Positions 16,260 to 25,649 of a stretch of DNA of 64,000 nucleotides are shown here, in pieces. Below the pieces are notes generated by a model that was not told the DNA's origin, made no database searches, and was given only the letters and a program-made list of their open reading frames with translations. Position 1 is the stretch's first letter; every line of letters starts with the position of its first letter. The stretch is from positions 1,856,501-1,920,500 of the forward strand of contig NZ_KE148312.1 of NCBI RefSeq assembly GCF_000238055.2. Direction: 5' to 3'. A program made the translations under genes and the position numbers. The stretch is from Oribacterium parvum ACB1. Lineage in GTDB: Bacteria; Bacillota; Clostridia; Lachnospirales; Lachnospiraceae.

Positions 16260-16310
16260 GGGCTTTCTTACAATTTCTTGACTCTGTATAGAAATATTTT
16301 AGGAAGTTTT

Positions 16311-16340
16311 TCTACACAAAAAAAAATAATGTGGTATGAT
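16311..16340 (+). promoter_or_regulatory. Weak promoter-like sequence
   Basis: TCTACA (16311-16316), 18-nt spacer, TATGAT (16335-16340). It lies immediately before the terminator at 16345, so any transcript from it would be very short or attenuated before the VanW-domain gene. Confidence 0.25.
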
Positions 16341-16344
16341 AAAT

Positions 16345-16380
16345 GGCGTCGTTTTTTGAATTAATACGGCGCCTTTTTTT
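16345..16380 (+). terminator. Intrinsic terminator after leuS
   Basis: GGCGTCGT (16345-16352) pairs with ACGGCGCC (16366-16373) with one G-T wobble and is followed by TTTTTTT. It is 85 nt after the leuS stop codon and 40 nt before the next gene. Confidence 0.85.
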
Positions 16381-16419
16381 ATACACTAACTTAAATATAT
16401 AGAATAATAGAGGAACGAT

Positions 16420-18336
16420 ATGCTAGCAAGTCAAAGAAGATTGTCAAGAGAAGTGAATAGAGCGCAAGGCAGCTCCAGAAGCCGCAGCTCATCTCATACA
16501 TATAGCGGGAAATACAGTAGAACAGGCAGAAGTAGCGGAAGGAGACCGAATAATAAAGCTCCTTTTCCTGCGGTCGCTGTTGGATTATTGGCTATAGTAG
16601 TGCTTGGTAGCGGTGTTTTTGCTCTAACCCGTTCGAAATCCAAGACAGAAGAAACAGAAACGGTAATCGAAACACAGGCTATAAATCCGAATGCAATTCA
16701 GAAGGATTTATATCTGGATTATTCCGCATTTAAGAAGGACGCGGAGCTTTTGAATTTAAAAGGTATGACAGAAGAGGAAGTGGAAGATTTTCTTCGTAAG
16801 TCTTACCAGTGGAATATTGTGATTAAGAATGCTAATCCGAATATTCAATATTTTTCCATGCCGGAATTTCCTGAGCATAAAGAGAATAGCAGCTCTGATG
16901 ACGGGGTAGATGACCAGGGAACTGAAGAAATTGTTAAAGTTGCAAACACTCTTTCCGACGTCAGCATTCGTCCGGAAAAAACGGAATTCGCTATTCCGGA
17001 TATGATGTCTGACAGTATCCATAATTTTGTAGGGCAGATTTTTACAAACTACAAGGAAAATATGGCTACGGAAAGCAGTACGGAAGAAAGTTCTACAGAA
17101 AAAGAGAAAAAGAAGAAAAAGAAGAAAGAAGAAACTACAAGTGAAACAGAGTCTCAAGTTATTCAGGCGGATTATGTTTTACAACTTCCGGATTTTAGTG
17201 ATAAAGTTAACGATTATGTCAATCAGCTTGCTATTGTATGGAAGATGGCACCGCTAAACGGTGACATTACTTCCTACAATAAATCCACCGGAGAGTTTGA
17301 ATTTGGCGGAACCAAGGACGGGTATGCTGTTAATGTAAGTGATACTGCGGAAAAAGTTATGGAATTAATTCGTGCTAAAAACTTTTCCGGGGAGGTGGAA
17401 ACTGTTGGTTCTACAGTGCCTGCGTCAACAGCATCCATTAAGGATAAGTACAAAATCATCGCATCGGTAACAACAAAGACAACTTCCAATGAACTTCGGA
17501 ATACGAATGTGAAGTTAGCTGCTGCCGCAGTAAATGGTACAGTTTTACAACCGGGAGAAGAATTTTCATTCAATACGGTTGTTGGACAAAGAACAGCTGA
17601 AAAGGGATATAAGCCTGCAGCGGCTTATAACCAGGGAGAGGTTGTGGAAGAAGTTGGCGGAGGTGTTTGCCAGATTTCTTCAACCCTATATAATGCAGTA
17701 TTTCGCGCAGGTCTTACCACAACTTACAGAAGAGCGCATACCTTTGCGCCGACTTATGTTACACCGGGAACGGATGCGACCGTCTCTTGGCCGGGACCGG
17801 ATTATAAATTTGTGAATAATTCCAAGCATGCTATCGGTATTTTATCTTGGTATTCCAACCAGACCGCTACAGTACAAATTTATGGCTTACCGGTACTTCC
17901 GGATGGAGTGAAGTGGGAATTAGTCTCTGAAAAAGTAAAGGATCTTCCGGTACCTGCACCGCAGATTATTACTCCGGAGCAAGGGAAGGAGAGCAACGGC
18001 TCTGCAGGATCCGAGTGGCAGGCATATAAAGTGATTACCAAAGACGGAAAGACCGAGAAGGTAAAAGATCATTATGCAAGCTATAAGGGACATACTCCTA
18101 AAAAATATACGCCGGGTACTACTGAGAGTACATCTGCCGGAGAGAGTACCAGCGCTTCTGCGAGTGTTTCCGAAAGTAAATCCTCGGAAACAAAGACGAG
18201 TGAAACAAAGGCTACAGAGACAAAGGCAAAGGAAACCAAGGAAGAGAATCCGGAGATTTCCAATGGCCCAAGCGGAAACAATACTGTAGTGACCAGCTCT
18301 GAAGATGTTATTTCCCCGGGACCGGGTGGAGAGTAA
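16420..18336 (+). CDS. VanW-domain cell-surface protein
   Basis: This 638-residue membrane-anchored protein probably acts at the cell wall. A basic Ser/Arg-rich cytoplasmic N terminus (1-50) is followed by one membrane helix (about 51-70). An extracellular region resembling the peptidoglycan-binding domain found with VanW spans about 85-330 and is interrupted by low-complexity Ser/Glu/Lys sequence around 210-245. The VanW domain is about 365-490 (LQPGEEFSFN, GGGVCQISSTLYNA, RRAHTFAPTYV). The C terminus (from about 565) is a Ser/Thr/Glu/Lys tail of repeated SETK/TETK-like units. VanW proteins occur in vancomycin-resistance clusters, but most chromosomal copies like this one have no link to resistance; function is unknown. 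AGAGGA precedes the ATG. Confidence 0.88.
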   Translation: MLASQRRLSREVNRAQGSSRSRSSSHTYSGKYSRTGRSSGRRPNNKAPFPAVAVGLLAIVVLGSGVFALTRSKSKTEETETVIETQAINPNAIQKDLYLDYSAFKKDAELLNLKGMTEEEVEDFLRKSYQWNIVIKNANPNIQYFSMPEFPEHKENSSSDDGVDDQGTEEIVKVANTLSDVSIRPEKTEFAIPDMMSDSIHNFVGQIFTNYKENMATESSTEESSTEKEKKKKKKKEETTSETESQVIQADYVLQLPDFSDKVNDYVNQLAIVWKMAPLNGDITSYNKSTGEFEFGGTKDGYAVNVSDTAEKVMELIRAKNFSGEVETVGSTVPASTASIKDKYKIIASVTTKTTSNELRNTNVKLAAAAVNGTVLQPGEEFSFNTVVGQRTAEKGYKPAAAYNQGEVVEEVGGGVCQISSTLYNAVFRAGLTTTYRRAHTFAPTYVTPGTDATVSWPGPDYKFVNNSKHAIGILSWYSNQTATVQIYGLPVLPDGVKWELVSEKVKDLPVPAPQIITPEQGKESNGSAGSEWQAYKVITKDGKTEKVKDHYASYKGHTPKKYTPGTTESTSAGESTSASASVSESKSSETKTSETKATETKAKETKEENPEISNGPSGNNTVVTSSEDVISPGPGGE

Positions 18337-18380
18337 ACATTAAAAACTTATTTCCGGTAATTGGAATATCTTATAGTTAG

Positions 18381-18593
18381 AAAAAGGGGCTGTAAAAAAT
18401 TAAAATAATAAAGAGATTCTTTGCAATATAGGTCTGAATGCGGGGTAGTCTGAGCCCGTCGGCACTTGCGAAAAACAAGAGAAACGCAGTTTTTCGCTTA
18501 GTATCCGTTACGTGGCGAAGCTAGCGAGAGCGTGCCCCAAGTTCAGACCTATATTGCTTAGAAAATTATTTTAATTTTTTACAGCCCCTTTTT
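18381..18593 (+). repeat. Palindromic dispersed element, copy 1
   Basis: Perfect 29-bp terminal inverted repeats (18381-18409 and 18565-18593), then perfect 16-bp inner inverted repeats (18423-18438 and 18542-18557), enclose a 97-nt core (18442-18538) that begins GGGG and ends CCCC. The core contains a 9-bp hairpin GCGAAAAAC/GTTTTTCGC. The core is shared, in opposite orientation, with the element at 44405-44609: about 61 of 71 positions match in one block and 23 of 25 in another. The outer arms are not shared. The right arm ends in ACAGCCCC followed by six T, so the outer stem also looks like a terminator for the preceding gene. No coding capacity is seen. Confidence 0.85.
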
Positions 18594-18741
18594 TATATTT
18601 TGTTTTTTATATTTTGATAAAATAGAATTTCAAATGTTTAAAGTTTGTGCTTATAGCTAAGGTTAAATTGGAGAAATACAGGCTAATTAGATTGTGAAAG
18701 ATTTAATAATTGTACTTATTGAGGAACGGAGGGAAATTTCA

Positions 18742-18769
18742 TTGCTTTTCAAAATGGGAATGTTATACT
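18742..18769 (+). promoter_or_regulatory. Probable nifJ promoter
   Basis: TTGCTT (18742-18747), 16-nt spacer, TATACT (18764-18769), 70 nt upstream of the nifJ start codon. Confidence 0.6.
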
Positions 18770-18839
18770 GTTTTTCGGTATGTGAGGCCTGAATTTTGGG
18801 CTTTAAGGATAATATTTCATTTTTTTCAGGAGGGTATTT

Positions 18840-21800
18840 ATGGCAAGAAAAATGAAGACCATGGACGGTAACCAGGCTGCGGCTCACGCATCCTATGCGT
18901 TCTCTGAAGTGGCTGCAATTTTCCCGATTACTCCTTCATCCGTTATGCCGGAGCATGTGGATGAGTGGGCAACCGAGGGAAGACAGAACATTCTCGGGGA
19001 AACTGTTCAGGTTACCGAGATGCAGTCTGAGGCAGGTGCTGCAGGTGCAGTACACGGTGCGTTGGCTGCCGGTGCTTTGACAACTACTTTTACAGCTTCA
19101 CAGGGCTTGCTCCTTATGATTCCGGATATCTATAAGATTGCCGGTGAGCAGCTCCCCGGTGTTTTTGATGTATCCGCAAGAGCTGTAGCTTCCCATGCGC
19201 TTTCCATCTTTGGAGATCACTCCGACGTTATGGCTTGCCGTCAGACCGGCGCTGCACTGCTTTGTGAATCCTCCGTACAGGAAGTAATGGACTTAACTCC
19301 GGTTGCACACCTTGCAGCTTTAAAGGGTAAGCTTCCTTTTATTAACTTCTTCGACGGTTTCCGTACTTCTCACGAGATTCAGAAGATTGAAGAGTGGGAT
19401 TATGAAGACTTAAAGGATATGGTGGACTGGGAGTATATTGATGCTTTCCGTCAGAATGCCCTGAATCCGAATCATCCTGTGGAGAGAGGTTCCGCACAGA
19501 ACCCGGATATCTTCTTCCAGGCAAGAGAGGCTTGTAACCCGTATTACGATGCACTTCCCGCTATTGTGCAGGAGTACATGGATAAGGTAAACAAGAAGAT
19601 CGGAACAAATTACGCATTATTTAACTACCATGGGGCAAAGGATGCAGAGCATGTTATCGTGGCTATGGGTTCTGTAAATGAAACCATTGAAGAGACCATT
19701 GATTATATGATTGAGAAGACCGGTGCAAAGGTTGGTTTAATTAAAGTTAGACTGTACAGACCGTTTGCAACCGATGCTTTCTTAAAGGCTATTCCGAAGA
19801 CTGTTAAGACCATCTCCGTTTTAGATCGTACCAAGGAGCCCGGATCCATCGGTGAGCCTTTATACTTAGATGTTGTGGCTGCTCTTTCCGACAGCGAGTT
19901 TAAGAATGTGACCGTTCTTTCCGGTCGTTACGGCTTAGGTTCCAAGGATACCACTCCTGCGCAGATTGTGGCTGTATACAACAACAAGGATAAGAAGAGA
20001 TTTACGATCGGAATCAATGATGATGTAACCCACCTTTCCTTAGAGGTTGGACCGGCTATTGTTACGACTCCTGCCGGAACTGTAAACTGTAAGTTCTGGG
20101 GACTTGGAGCGGACGGAACTGTTGGAGCAAACAAGAACTCCATTAAGATTATTGGTGACAATACAGATAAGTATGCACAGGCTTATTTCGACTATGACTC
20201 CAAGAAGTCCGGCGGTGTTACCATGTCTCACTTAAGATTTGGTGATAAGCCGATTAAGTCTACTTACCTCATTAAGAGAGCAAACTTCGTTGCCTGCCAT
20301 AACCCTTCCTACATGACCAAGTTCAACATGGTTCAGGAGCTGGTTGACGGCGGTACCTTCCTCCTTAACTGTACATGGTCCAAGGATGAAGTGGAGAAGC
20401 ATATTCCGGGTCAGGTTAAGAAGTACATGGCTGAGCACAATATCAAGTTCTACATCATTAACGGTGTAAAGATTGGTATTGAAACAGGCATGGGACCGAC
20501 TCGTATTAATACCATTCTTCAGTCTGCATTCTTTACTTTAACCGGTATCATTCCGAAGGAGCAGGCTAATAAGCTCATGAAGGATGCTGCTGAGAAGACT
20601 TATGGCCGTAAGGGTGAAGACGTAGTTAAGAAGAACTGGGCAGCGATTGACGCAGGTGCAAATGCCTTCGAAGAAGTGGAAGTAAAGAAGGAATGGGCAA
20701 GTTGCGCTGATGAAGGACTTGAGTTTAAGACTAAGACAGAGGGAAGAAAAGATATTCTTGACTTTGTTAACAATGTACAGAACTATATTTCTGCACAGGA
20801 GGGTAACAATCTTCCCGTTTCCGCTTTTACAAGTTATGTAGACGGTTCTACACCGATTGGAACGGCTGCTTACGAGAAGCGCGGTATTGCAGTTAACGTT
20901 CCTGCATGGAATCCGGATAACTGTATTCAGTGTAACTTCTGTTCCTATGTTTGTCCTCATGCTGCAATTCGAGCATTTGCATATACGGAGGATGAGGCTG
21001 CTAAGGCTCCGGAAGCGGATCAGCAGAAGGCTATGAATGGAATGCCGAATTACAAGTTCGGTATCAAGGTTTCCGTGATGGACTGTGTAGGTTGCGGATC
21101 TTGTGCAAATGTATGTCCGGGAATGAAGGGCGAGAAGGCTCTTGTTATGTCCCCCATCGAGGACAACTTGGATCGCCAGAAGTACTTCGACTATGCAGTT
21201 AAGCTTCCCGAGAAGGAAGAGGTTATTGCAAAGTTTAAGGAGACTACCGTTAAGGGATCTCAGTTTAAGAAGCCGCTGTTCGAGTTCTCCGGTGCGTGCC
21301 CGGGATGTGGCGAGACGCCGTATGCAAAGCTCATCACACAGCTTTTCGGAGAGAGAATGTACATCAGTAACGCTACAGGATGTTCTTCCATTTGGGGTAA
21401 CTCTTCTCCTTCTACACCGTACACGGTAAATGCCAAGGGACAGGGACCCGCTTGGGATAACTCTCTCTTTGAGGATAATGCCGAGTTCGGATACGGTATG
21501 CTTCTTGCACAGAATGCTATCCGTGACAGATTAAAGAAGCAAGTTGAAAAGCTTGTAGAAGACAATAAGGACGCTGCTGTTGTTGAGGCTGCTAAGGAAT
21601 ATTTGGATACCTTCTCTATCGGTGCTACAAACGGTACTGCTACAGAGAAGCTGGTAGCGGCTTTAACCGGTAAGACCGATGAAGTAGCTAAGGATCTTCT
21701 TAAGAATAAGGATTTCTTAGGCAAGAAGAGCCAGTGGATCTTCGGTGGTGACGGTTGGGCTTACGATATCGGATTCGGCGGACTTGACCATGTTCTTGCT

Positions 21801-22376
21801 TCCGGAAAGGATATCAACGTAATGGTATTCGATACCGAGGTATACTCCAACACAGGTGGACAGTCCTCCAAGTCTACTCCGACCGGTGCTGTGGCACAGT
21901 TTGCTGCCGGCGGTAAGGAGACTAAGAAAAAGGATCTTGCCGGAATCGCAATGTCCTATGGCTATGTTTATGTAGCGCACATCGCAATGGGTGCGGATAT
22001 GGCGCAGACTGTTAAGGCTATTTCCGAGGCAGAGGCTTATCCGGGACCGTCTCTTATCATCGCATACTCACCCTGTATCAACCACGGTATCAAGAAGGGT
22101 ATGGCTAAGGCACAGACTGAAGAGAAGCTTGCTGTTGAGGCAGGTTATTGGAACAACTTCCGTTTCAACCCGCTTGGCGGAGACAAGAAGTTCAGCTTAG
22201 ACTCTAAGGAGCCGAAGTTCGAATCCTATCAGGAATTCTTGCAGGGAGAGGTTCGTTACTTATCCTTGGCTCTGAAGAATCCGGAGAGAGCAAAGGCTCT
22301 TGATGAGACGAACGAGAAAGAAGCTAGAGAGAGATACGAGAAGTTAAAGAGATGGGTTGAGTTATATAACAACTAA
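18840..22376 (+). CDS. nifJ: Pyruvate:ferredoxin (flavodoxin) oxidoreductase
   Basis: This single-chain PFOR (1178 residues, normal length) converts pyruvate and CoA to acetyl-CoA, CO2 and reduced ferredoxin in the cytoplasm. Domains in order: thiamine-pyrophosphate-binding pyrimidine domain at the N terminus (FPITPSSVMPEH), domain II, the gamma-like domain, an inserted 2[4Fe-4S] ferredoxin domain (C-I-Q-C-N-F-C from residue 695 and C-V-G-C-G-S-C about 45 residues later), and the C-terminal TPP domain with G970-D-G-W and an additional Cys cluster (CPGCGE). AGGAGGG precedes the ATG. With acetate kinase, also in this window, it forms the pyruvate-to-acetate route. Codon use looks like that of a highly expressed gene. 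Confidence 0.97.
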   Translation: MARKMKTMDGNQAAAHASYAFSEVAAIFPITPSSVMPEHVDEWATEGRQNILGETVQVTEMQSEAGAAGAVHGALAAGALTTTFTASQGLLLMIPDIYKIAGEQLPGVFDVSARAVASHALSIFGDHSDVMACRQTGAALLCESSVQEVMDLTPVAHLAALKGKLPFINFFDGFRTSHEIQKIEEWDYEDLKDMVDWEYIDAFRQNALNPNHPVERGSAQNPDIFFQAREACNPYYDALPAIVQEYMDKVNKKIGTNYALFNYHGAKDAEHVIVAMGSVNETIEETIDYMIEKTGAKVGLIKVRLYRPFATDAFLKAIPKTVKTISVLDRTKEPGSIGEPLYLDVVAALSDSEFKNVTVLSGRYGLGSKDTTPAQIVAVYNNKDKKRFTIGINDDVTHLSLEVGPAIVTTPAGTVNCKFWGLGADGTVGANKNSIKIIGDNTDKYAQAYFDYDSKKSGGVTMSHLRFGDKPIKSTYLIKRANFVACHNPSYMTKFNMVQELVDGGTFLLNCTWSKDEVEKHIPGQVKKYMAEHNIKFYIINGVKIGIETGMGPTRINTILQSAFFTLTGIIPKEQANKLMKDAAEKTYGRKGEDVVKKNWAAIDAGANAFEEVEVKKEWASCADEGLEFKTKTEGRKDILDFVNNVQNYISAQEGNNLPVSAFTSYVDGSTPIGTAAYEKRGIAVNVPAWNPDNCIQCNFCSYVCPHAAIRAFAYTEDEAAKAPEADQQKAMNGMPNYKFGIKVSVMDCVGCGSCANVCPGMKGEKALVMSPIEDNLDRQKYFDYAVKLPEKEEVIAKFKETTVKGSQFKKPLFEFSGACPGCGETPYAKLITQLFGERMYISNATGCSSIWGNSSPSTPYTVNAKGQGPAWDNSLFEDNAEFGYGMLLAQNAIRDRLKKQVEKLVEDNKDAAVVEAAKEYLDTFSIGATNGTATEKLVAALTGKTDEVAKDLLKNKDFLGKKSQWIFGGDGWAYDIGFGGLDHVLASGKDINVMVFDTEVYSNTGGQSSKSTPTGAVAQFAAGGKETKKKDLAGIAMSYGYVYVAHIAMGADMAQTVKAISEAEAYPGPSLIIAYSPCINHGIKKGMAKAQTEEKLAVEAGYWNNFRFNPLGGDKKFSLDSKEPKFESYQEFLQGEVRYLSLALKNPERAKALDETNEKEARERYEKLKRWVELYNN

Positions 22377-22434
22377 TTTTTCAGATGAAAAAAGCGGTAA
22401 GCAAGAAATATGCTGATGGCTTTCGGTTCGCCAA

Positions 22435-22464
22435 AAGGAAGGGGCTTTGCTCCTTCCTTTTTTT
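22435..22464 (+). terminator. Terminator after nifJ
   Basis: AAGGAAGGGGC pairs with GCTCCTTCCTT (one wobble) around a TTT loop, followed by a T-run. Confidence 0.9.
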
Positions 22465-22521
22465 ATTCATGGACTTTACAGTATCAGGGCTGACCTTTGA
22501 AAAATGTTAACTCTGATTCAT

Positions 22522-22550
22522 GTGACATTATTCGGAATTAATGGTAAAAT
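22522..22550 (+). promoter_or_regulatory. Promoter of the der-plsY-gpsA operon
   Basis: GTGACA (22522-22527), 17-nt spacer, TAAAAT (22545-22550), 35 nt upstream of the der start codon. Confidence 0.7.
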
Positions 22551-22584
22551 GAATCGATTTCGAGTATGAAAAGGGAGGAATAGC

Positions 22585-23910
22585 GTGAGAAAAGCCATTG
22601 TTGCCGTAGTGGGGCGTCCTAATGTGGGAAAATCCACTCTATTTAATACTATAGCCGGAAAGCAGATTTCCATTGTAGAGGATACACCGGGTGTAACAAG
22701 GGATCGTATCTATGCAGAAGCTTCCTGGTTGAATTATCATTTTACCTTAGTCGACACCGGCGGGATTGAGCCGGTTTCCGATGATGTTCTACTCAAGCAG
22801 ATGCGTTCCCAGGCGGAGCTTGCCATAGATACCGCAGATGTGATTATTTTTGTTACCGATGTTCGAAGCGGAGTTGTTGATGCGGACTATGAAGTGGCAA
22901 ATATGCTCAGAAAGTCCAAAAAGCCGGTTGTGCTCTGTGTGAATAAAGTAGACAGCGTTAAAAAATTCGGAAATGACATTTACGAGTTTTATTCCTTGGC
23001 TTTGGGAGAACCCTTTGCCGTATCTTCTGCAAACCATATGGGAATTGGAGATTTACTGGAGGCGGTAGTTCAGCACTTTCCAAAGGAGGGGGAGGCTACG
23101 GAAGAGGATGATCGTTTAAAGATAGCACTAATCGGAAAACCGAATGTAGGAAAGAGTTCTCTAACCAATAAGCTATTGGGAGAAAATCGCGTAATCGTTT
23201 CGGATATTGCAGGAACGACTCGTGACGCTATTGATACGGAAATAATCCATAACGGAGTACCCTATGTCTTTATCGATACTGCCGGACTTCGTCGTAAAGG
23301 AAGAGTAACGGAAGATATTGAGCGTTATTCTGTGATTCGTACTGTTTCTGCAGTGGATAGAGCCGACATTTGTATTGTTTTACTGGATGCTACAGAAGGG
23401 ATTACGGACGGAGATACCCGTATTGCCGGTATTGCACATGAATCGGGAAAAGGTGTCATTTTGGCTGTCAATAAATGGGATCTTGTGGAGAAGGACGACA
23501 AGACCATGCAGGAATTTACCAAGAAGCTTCGTGAAAAGTTTTCTTATATGGATTATGCGGAGATTCTTTTTATTTCGGCTGAAACAGGACAGCGTACACA
23601 GAAGATATTCGAAATGGTAGATAGAATTCATGAAAATCAGGTTCTACGCATAAAGACCGGTGTCTTAAATGAAATTATGGCAAGAGCGACTGCTATGAAG
23701 CAGCCTCCTTCCGATAAGGGGAAAAGACTTAAGCTTTTCTATATTACGCAGGCTTCCGTTTCTCCTCCGACCTTTGTGATTTTTGTAAATGACAGAGAAT
23801 TAATGCATTTCTCTTATACTCGCTATATTGAGAATCAGATTCGAGAGAACTTTGGATTTAGAGGTACCCCAATACGTTTTATCATAAGAGAAAGAGGAGA
23901 AGAGAGCTAG
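22585..23910 (+). CDS. der: Ribosome biogenesis GTPase Der (EngA)
   Basis: Der is a double GTPase needed for 50S subunit assembly. The 441-residue protein has two G domains: the first with GRPNVGKST at about 9-17, DTGG and NKVD; the second with GKPNVGKSS at about 186, DTAG and NKWD; then a KH-like C-terminal domain (about 355-441). The start is GTG at 22585 with GGGAGG upstream. It begins an operon with plsY (adjacent) and gpsA, a common arrangement in Firmicutes. Confidence 0.97.
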   Translation: MRKAIVAVVGRPNVGKSTLFNTIAGKQISIVEDTPGVTRDRIYAEASWLNYHFTLVDTGGIEPVSDDVLLKQMRSQAELAIDTADVIIFVTDVRSGVVDADYEVANMLRKSKKPVVLCVNKVDSVKKFGNDIYEFYSLALGEPFAVSSANHMGIGDLLEAVVQHFPKEGEATEEDDRLKIALIGKPNVGKSSLTNKLLGENRVIVSDIAGTTRDAIDTEIIHNGVPYVFIDTAGLRRKGRVTEDIERYSVIRTVSAVDRADICIVLLDATEGITDGDTRIAGIAHESGKGVILAVNKWDLVEKDDKTMQEFTKKLREKFSYMDYAEILFISAETGQRTQKIFEMVDRIHENQVLRIKTGVLNEIMARATAMKQPPSDKGKRLKLFYITQASVSPPTFVIFVNDRELMHFSYTRYIENQIRENFGFRGTPIRFIIRERGEES

Positions 23911-24588
23911 ATGCCGATACGGGAAATTATTATTTGCTTGCTTGCGGGCTATGCTTTCGGGAATATCCCGAACGGCTATTTGTATGCGAAAGCACATGGG
24001 ATTGATATCTATAAGGAAGGGTCAGGTAATCCCGGAAGTACAAATATTCTTCGTACCTTGGGGAAAAAAGCCGGAATCACCGTGCTTCTTATGGACATTG
24101 CGAAGTGTATGTTGCCCATCTTCTTTATGGTACTTTTCTTTAAGCCGGAGAATGAAGACATAAAAAGCCTGATTTTGATGACAACGGGAATAGGAGCGAT
24201 TCTGGGGCATAATTTTCCCTGTATTCCCAAGGTAAAAGGAGGAAAAGGAGTGGCTTGTACAGGAGCTCTTTTGATTGCTCTATCCCCTCTTTATACTCTT
24301 TGCCTATTACTCTTTTTTATACTGGTTGTACTGATTACAGGCTATGTAAGCTTGGGATCAATGCTGGCTATTACGGTTTTCTTTCTCTCTGTTGTATTTT
24401 TCGGAAAAACTTCTCTACTGTTCCCGTTTTCGGGAGCGGTATATCTTCCCATGTGTGCTTTAAGTTTTCTTCTTATGGCAATGCTTATTTTTCAGCATAG
24501 AGGAAACATCAAGAGACTCTTAAATGGAACGGAGAATCGTTTTGGGAAAAAGAAGAAAGAGACTGGAAAAGAAAAGGAGCTGTTATGA
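23911..24588 (+). CDS. plsY: Glycerol-3-phosphate acyltransferase PlsY
   Basis: PlsY is an integral membrane enzyme that transfers an acyl group from acyl phosphate to glycerol 3-phosphate, the first step of phospholipid synthesis. The 225-residue protein has about five to six hydrophobic segments and the family motifs GSGNPGSTNILRTLGKKAG (about 37-55), GHNFPC...KGGKGVA (about 97-113) and a late conserved loop. It starts directly after the der stop, with AGAGGAGAAG as ribosome site, and overlaps gpsA by four bases (ATGA). Its substrate partner is made by GpsA, encoded next. Confidence 0.95.
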   Translation: MPIREIIICLLAGYAFGNIPNGYLYAKAHGIDIYKEGSGNPGSTNILRTLGKKAGITVLLMDIAKCMLPIFFMVLFFKPENEDIKSLILMTTGIGAILGHNFPCIPKVKGGKGVACTGALLIALSPLYTLCLLLFFILVVLITGYVSLGSMLAITVFFLSVVFFGKTSLLFPFSGAVYLPMCALSFLLMAMLIFQHRGNIKRLLNGTENRFGKKKKETGKEKELL

Positions 24589-25592
24589 AGATTACTGTGC
24601 TTGGTGCAGGAAGCTGGGGAACCGCCCTTTCCATGACACTTTGGAAAAATAAGCATACTGTTTATTTGTGGACTCATGATGAAAATGAAGCAAAGTATTT
24701 AAAAGAAAAAAGAAAATGTACGAATTTACCTGAAGTGGTCATTCCGGAAGAGATTACAATCCTTACTTCTTTAGAAGAAGCGGTAAAAGAAGGGGAAATT
24801 CTGGTCTACGCAGTGCCTTCCATTTTTACAAGGTCCATGGGGGAGAGAACCCGAGCTTTTGTTCGAAAGGAACAGATCCTTGTAACGGTTTCCAAGGGTA
24901 TAGAAGAGAGTACACTTTATACTATGACGGATATATTAGAAGAGTTCTTTCCGGAAAATAAAATTGCGGTACTTTCAGGTCCTTCTCATGCCGAGGAAGT
25001 TTCCCGCTTTATTCCGACAACCATAGTTTGTGCATCGAAGGATGAAGAGACGGCAAGAACAATTCAGTCGGCTTTTATCAGTGATACCTTCCGGGTTTAT
25101 ACCAATAAAGATGTGCTTGGAGTGGAAATCGGTGCGGCTTTAAAAAATGTCATTGCGCTTGCTGCCGGAATTGCAGACGGACTGGGTTATGGAGATAATA
25201 CCATGGCAGCTCTGATTACTCGCGGTATTGCGGAGATTGCAAGACTCGGTCAGGCCATGGGCTGCCATTTGGAAACCTTTGCCGGGCTTTCCGGAATCGG
25301 AGACTTGATTGTTACCTGTGCATCGAAACATTCCCGAAACAGAAGAGCGGGAATTCTCATTGGGCAGGGAGAGTCTTACGAAGAAGCGATGAAGGAAGTC
25401 GGTCAAGTAGTGGAGGGCGTATATGCGGCCAAAGCGGCGAAAAAGCTTGGAGAAAAGTACCAAGTGGATCTTCCGATTGTCAAGGAAGTGAATGCGGTTC
25501 TTTTCGAAGGGAAAGCGGCGAAGGACGCAGTTTCCGACCTGATGCTAAGAGACCGAAGAAGCGAAAGTTCTGCTGTCAGCTATGATAAATAA
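24585..25592 (+). CDS. gpsA: Glycerol-3-phosphate dehydrogenase [NAD(P)+]
   Basis: GpsA reduces dihydroxyacetone phosphate to sn-glycerol 3-phosphate, the backbone supplied to PlsY. The 335-residue soluble protein starts with the dinucleotide-binding GAGSWGTAL loop (7-15), and has VSKGIEEST, the LSGPSHAEEV segment near 127, and the catalytic Lys region ALKNVIALAAGIADGLG near 185. It is translationally coupled to plsY (ATGA). The operon ends here; the following intergenic region holds REP-like palindromes. Confidence 0.97.
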   Translation: MKITVLGAGSWGTALSMTLWKNKHTVYLWTHDENEAKYLKEKRKCTNLPEVVIPEEITILTSLEEAVKEGEILVYAVPSIFTRSMGERTRAFVRKEQILVTVSKGIEESTLYTMTDILEEFFPENKIAVLSGPSHAEEVSRFIPTTIVCASKDEETARTIQSAFISDTFRVYTNKDVLGVEIGAALKNVIALAAGIADGLGYGDNTMAALITRGIAEIARLGQAMGCHLETFAGLSGIGDLIVTCASKHSRNRRAGILIGQGESYEEAMKEVGQVVEGVYAAKAAKKLGEKYQVDLPIVKEVNAVLFEGKAAKDAVSDLMLRDRRSESSAVSYDK

Positions 25593-25649
25593 AGAATATT
25601 CATAAAAGCTGCAAGGTTTCTATTCACTGCATTCTTTTCTCTTCTTAGC

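Larger units (their letters stand above)
18337..18839 (+). other. 503-nt intergenic region with a palindromic repeat element and nifJ promoter
   Basis: No gene is seen. The left half is occupied by a long palindromic element (18381-18593), described separately. The right half is AT-rich and contains the likely nifJ promoter at 18742-18769 and the ribosome site AGGAGGG at 18829. Confidence 0.8.

Noticed and set aside
16420-18336. Vancomycin resistance gene
   Set aside because: A VanW domain alone is common in chromosomal Firmicute surface proteins; no vanHAX or vanRS genes are present.
18337-18839. Insertion sequence remnant with transposase
   Set aside because: Terminal inverted repeats exist but there is no ORF or transposase motif inside, so I list it only as a palindromic element.
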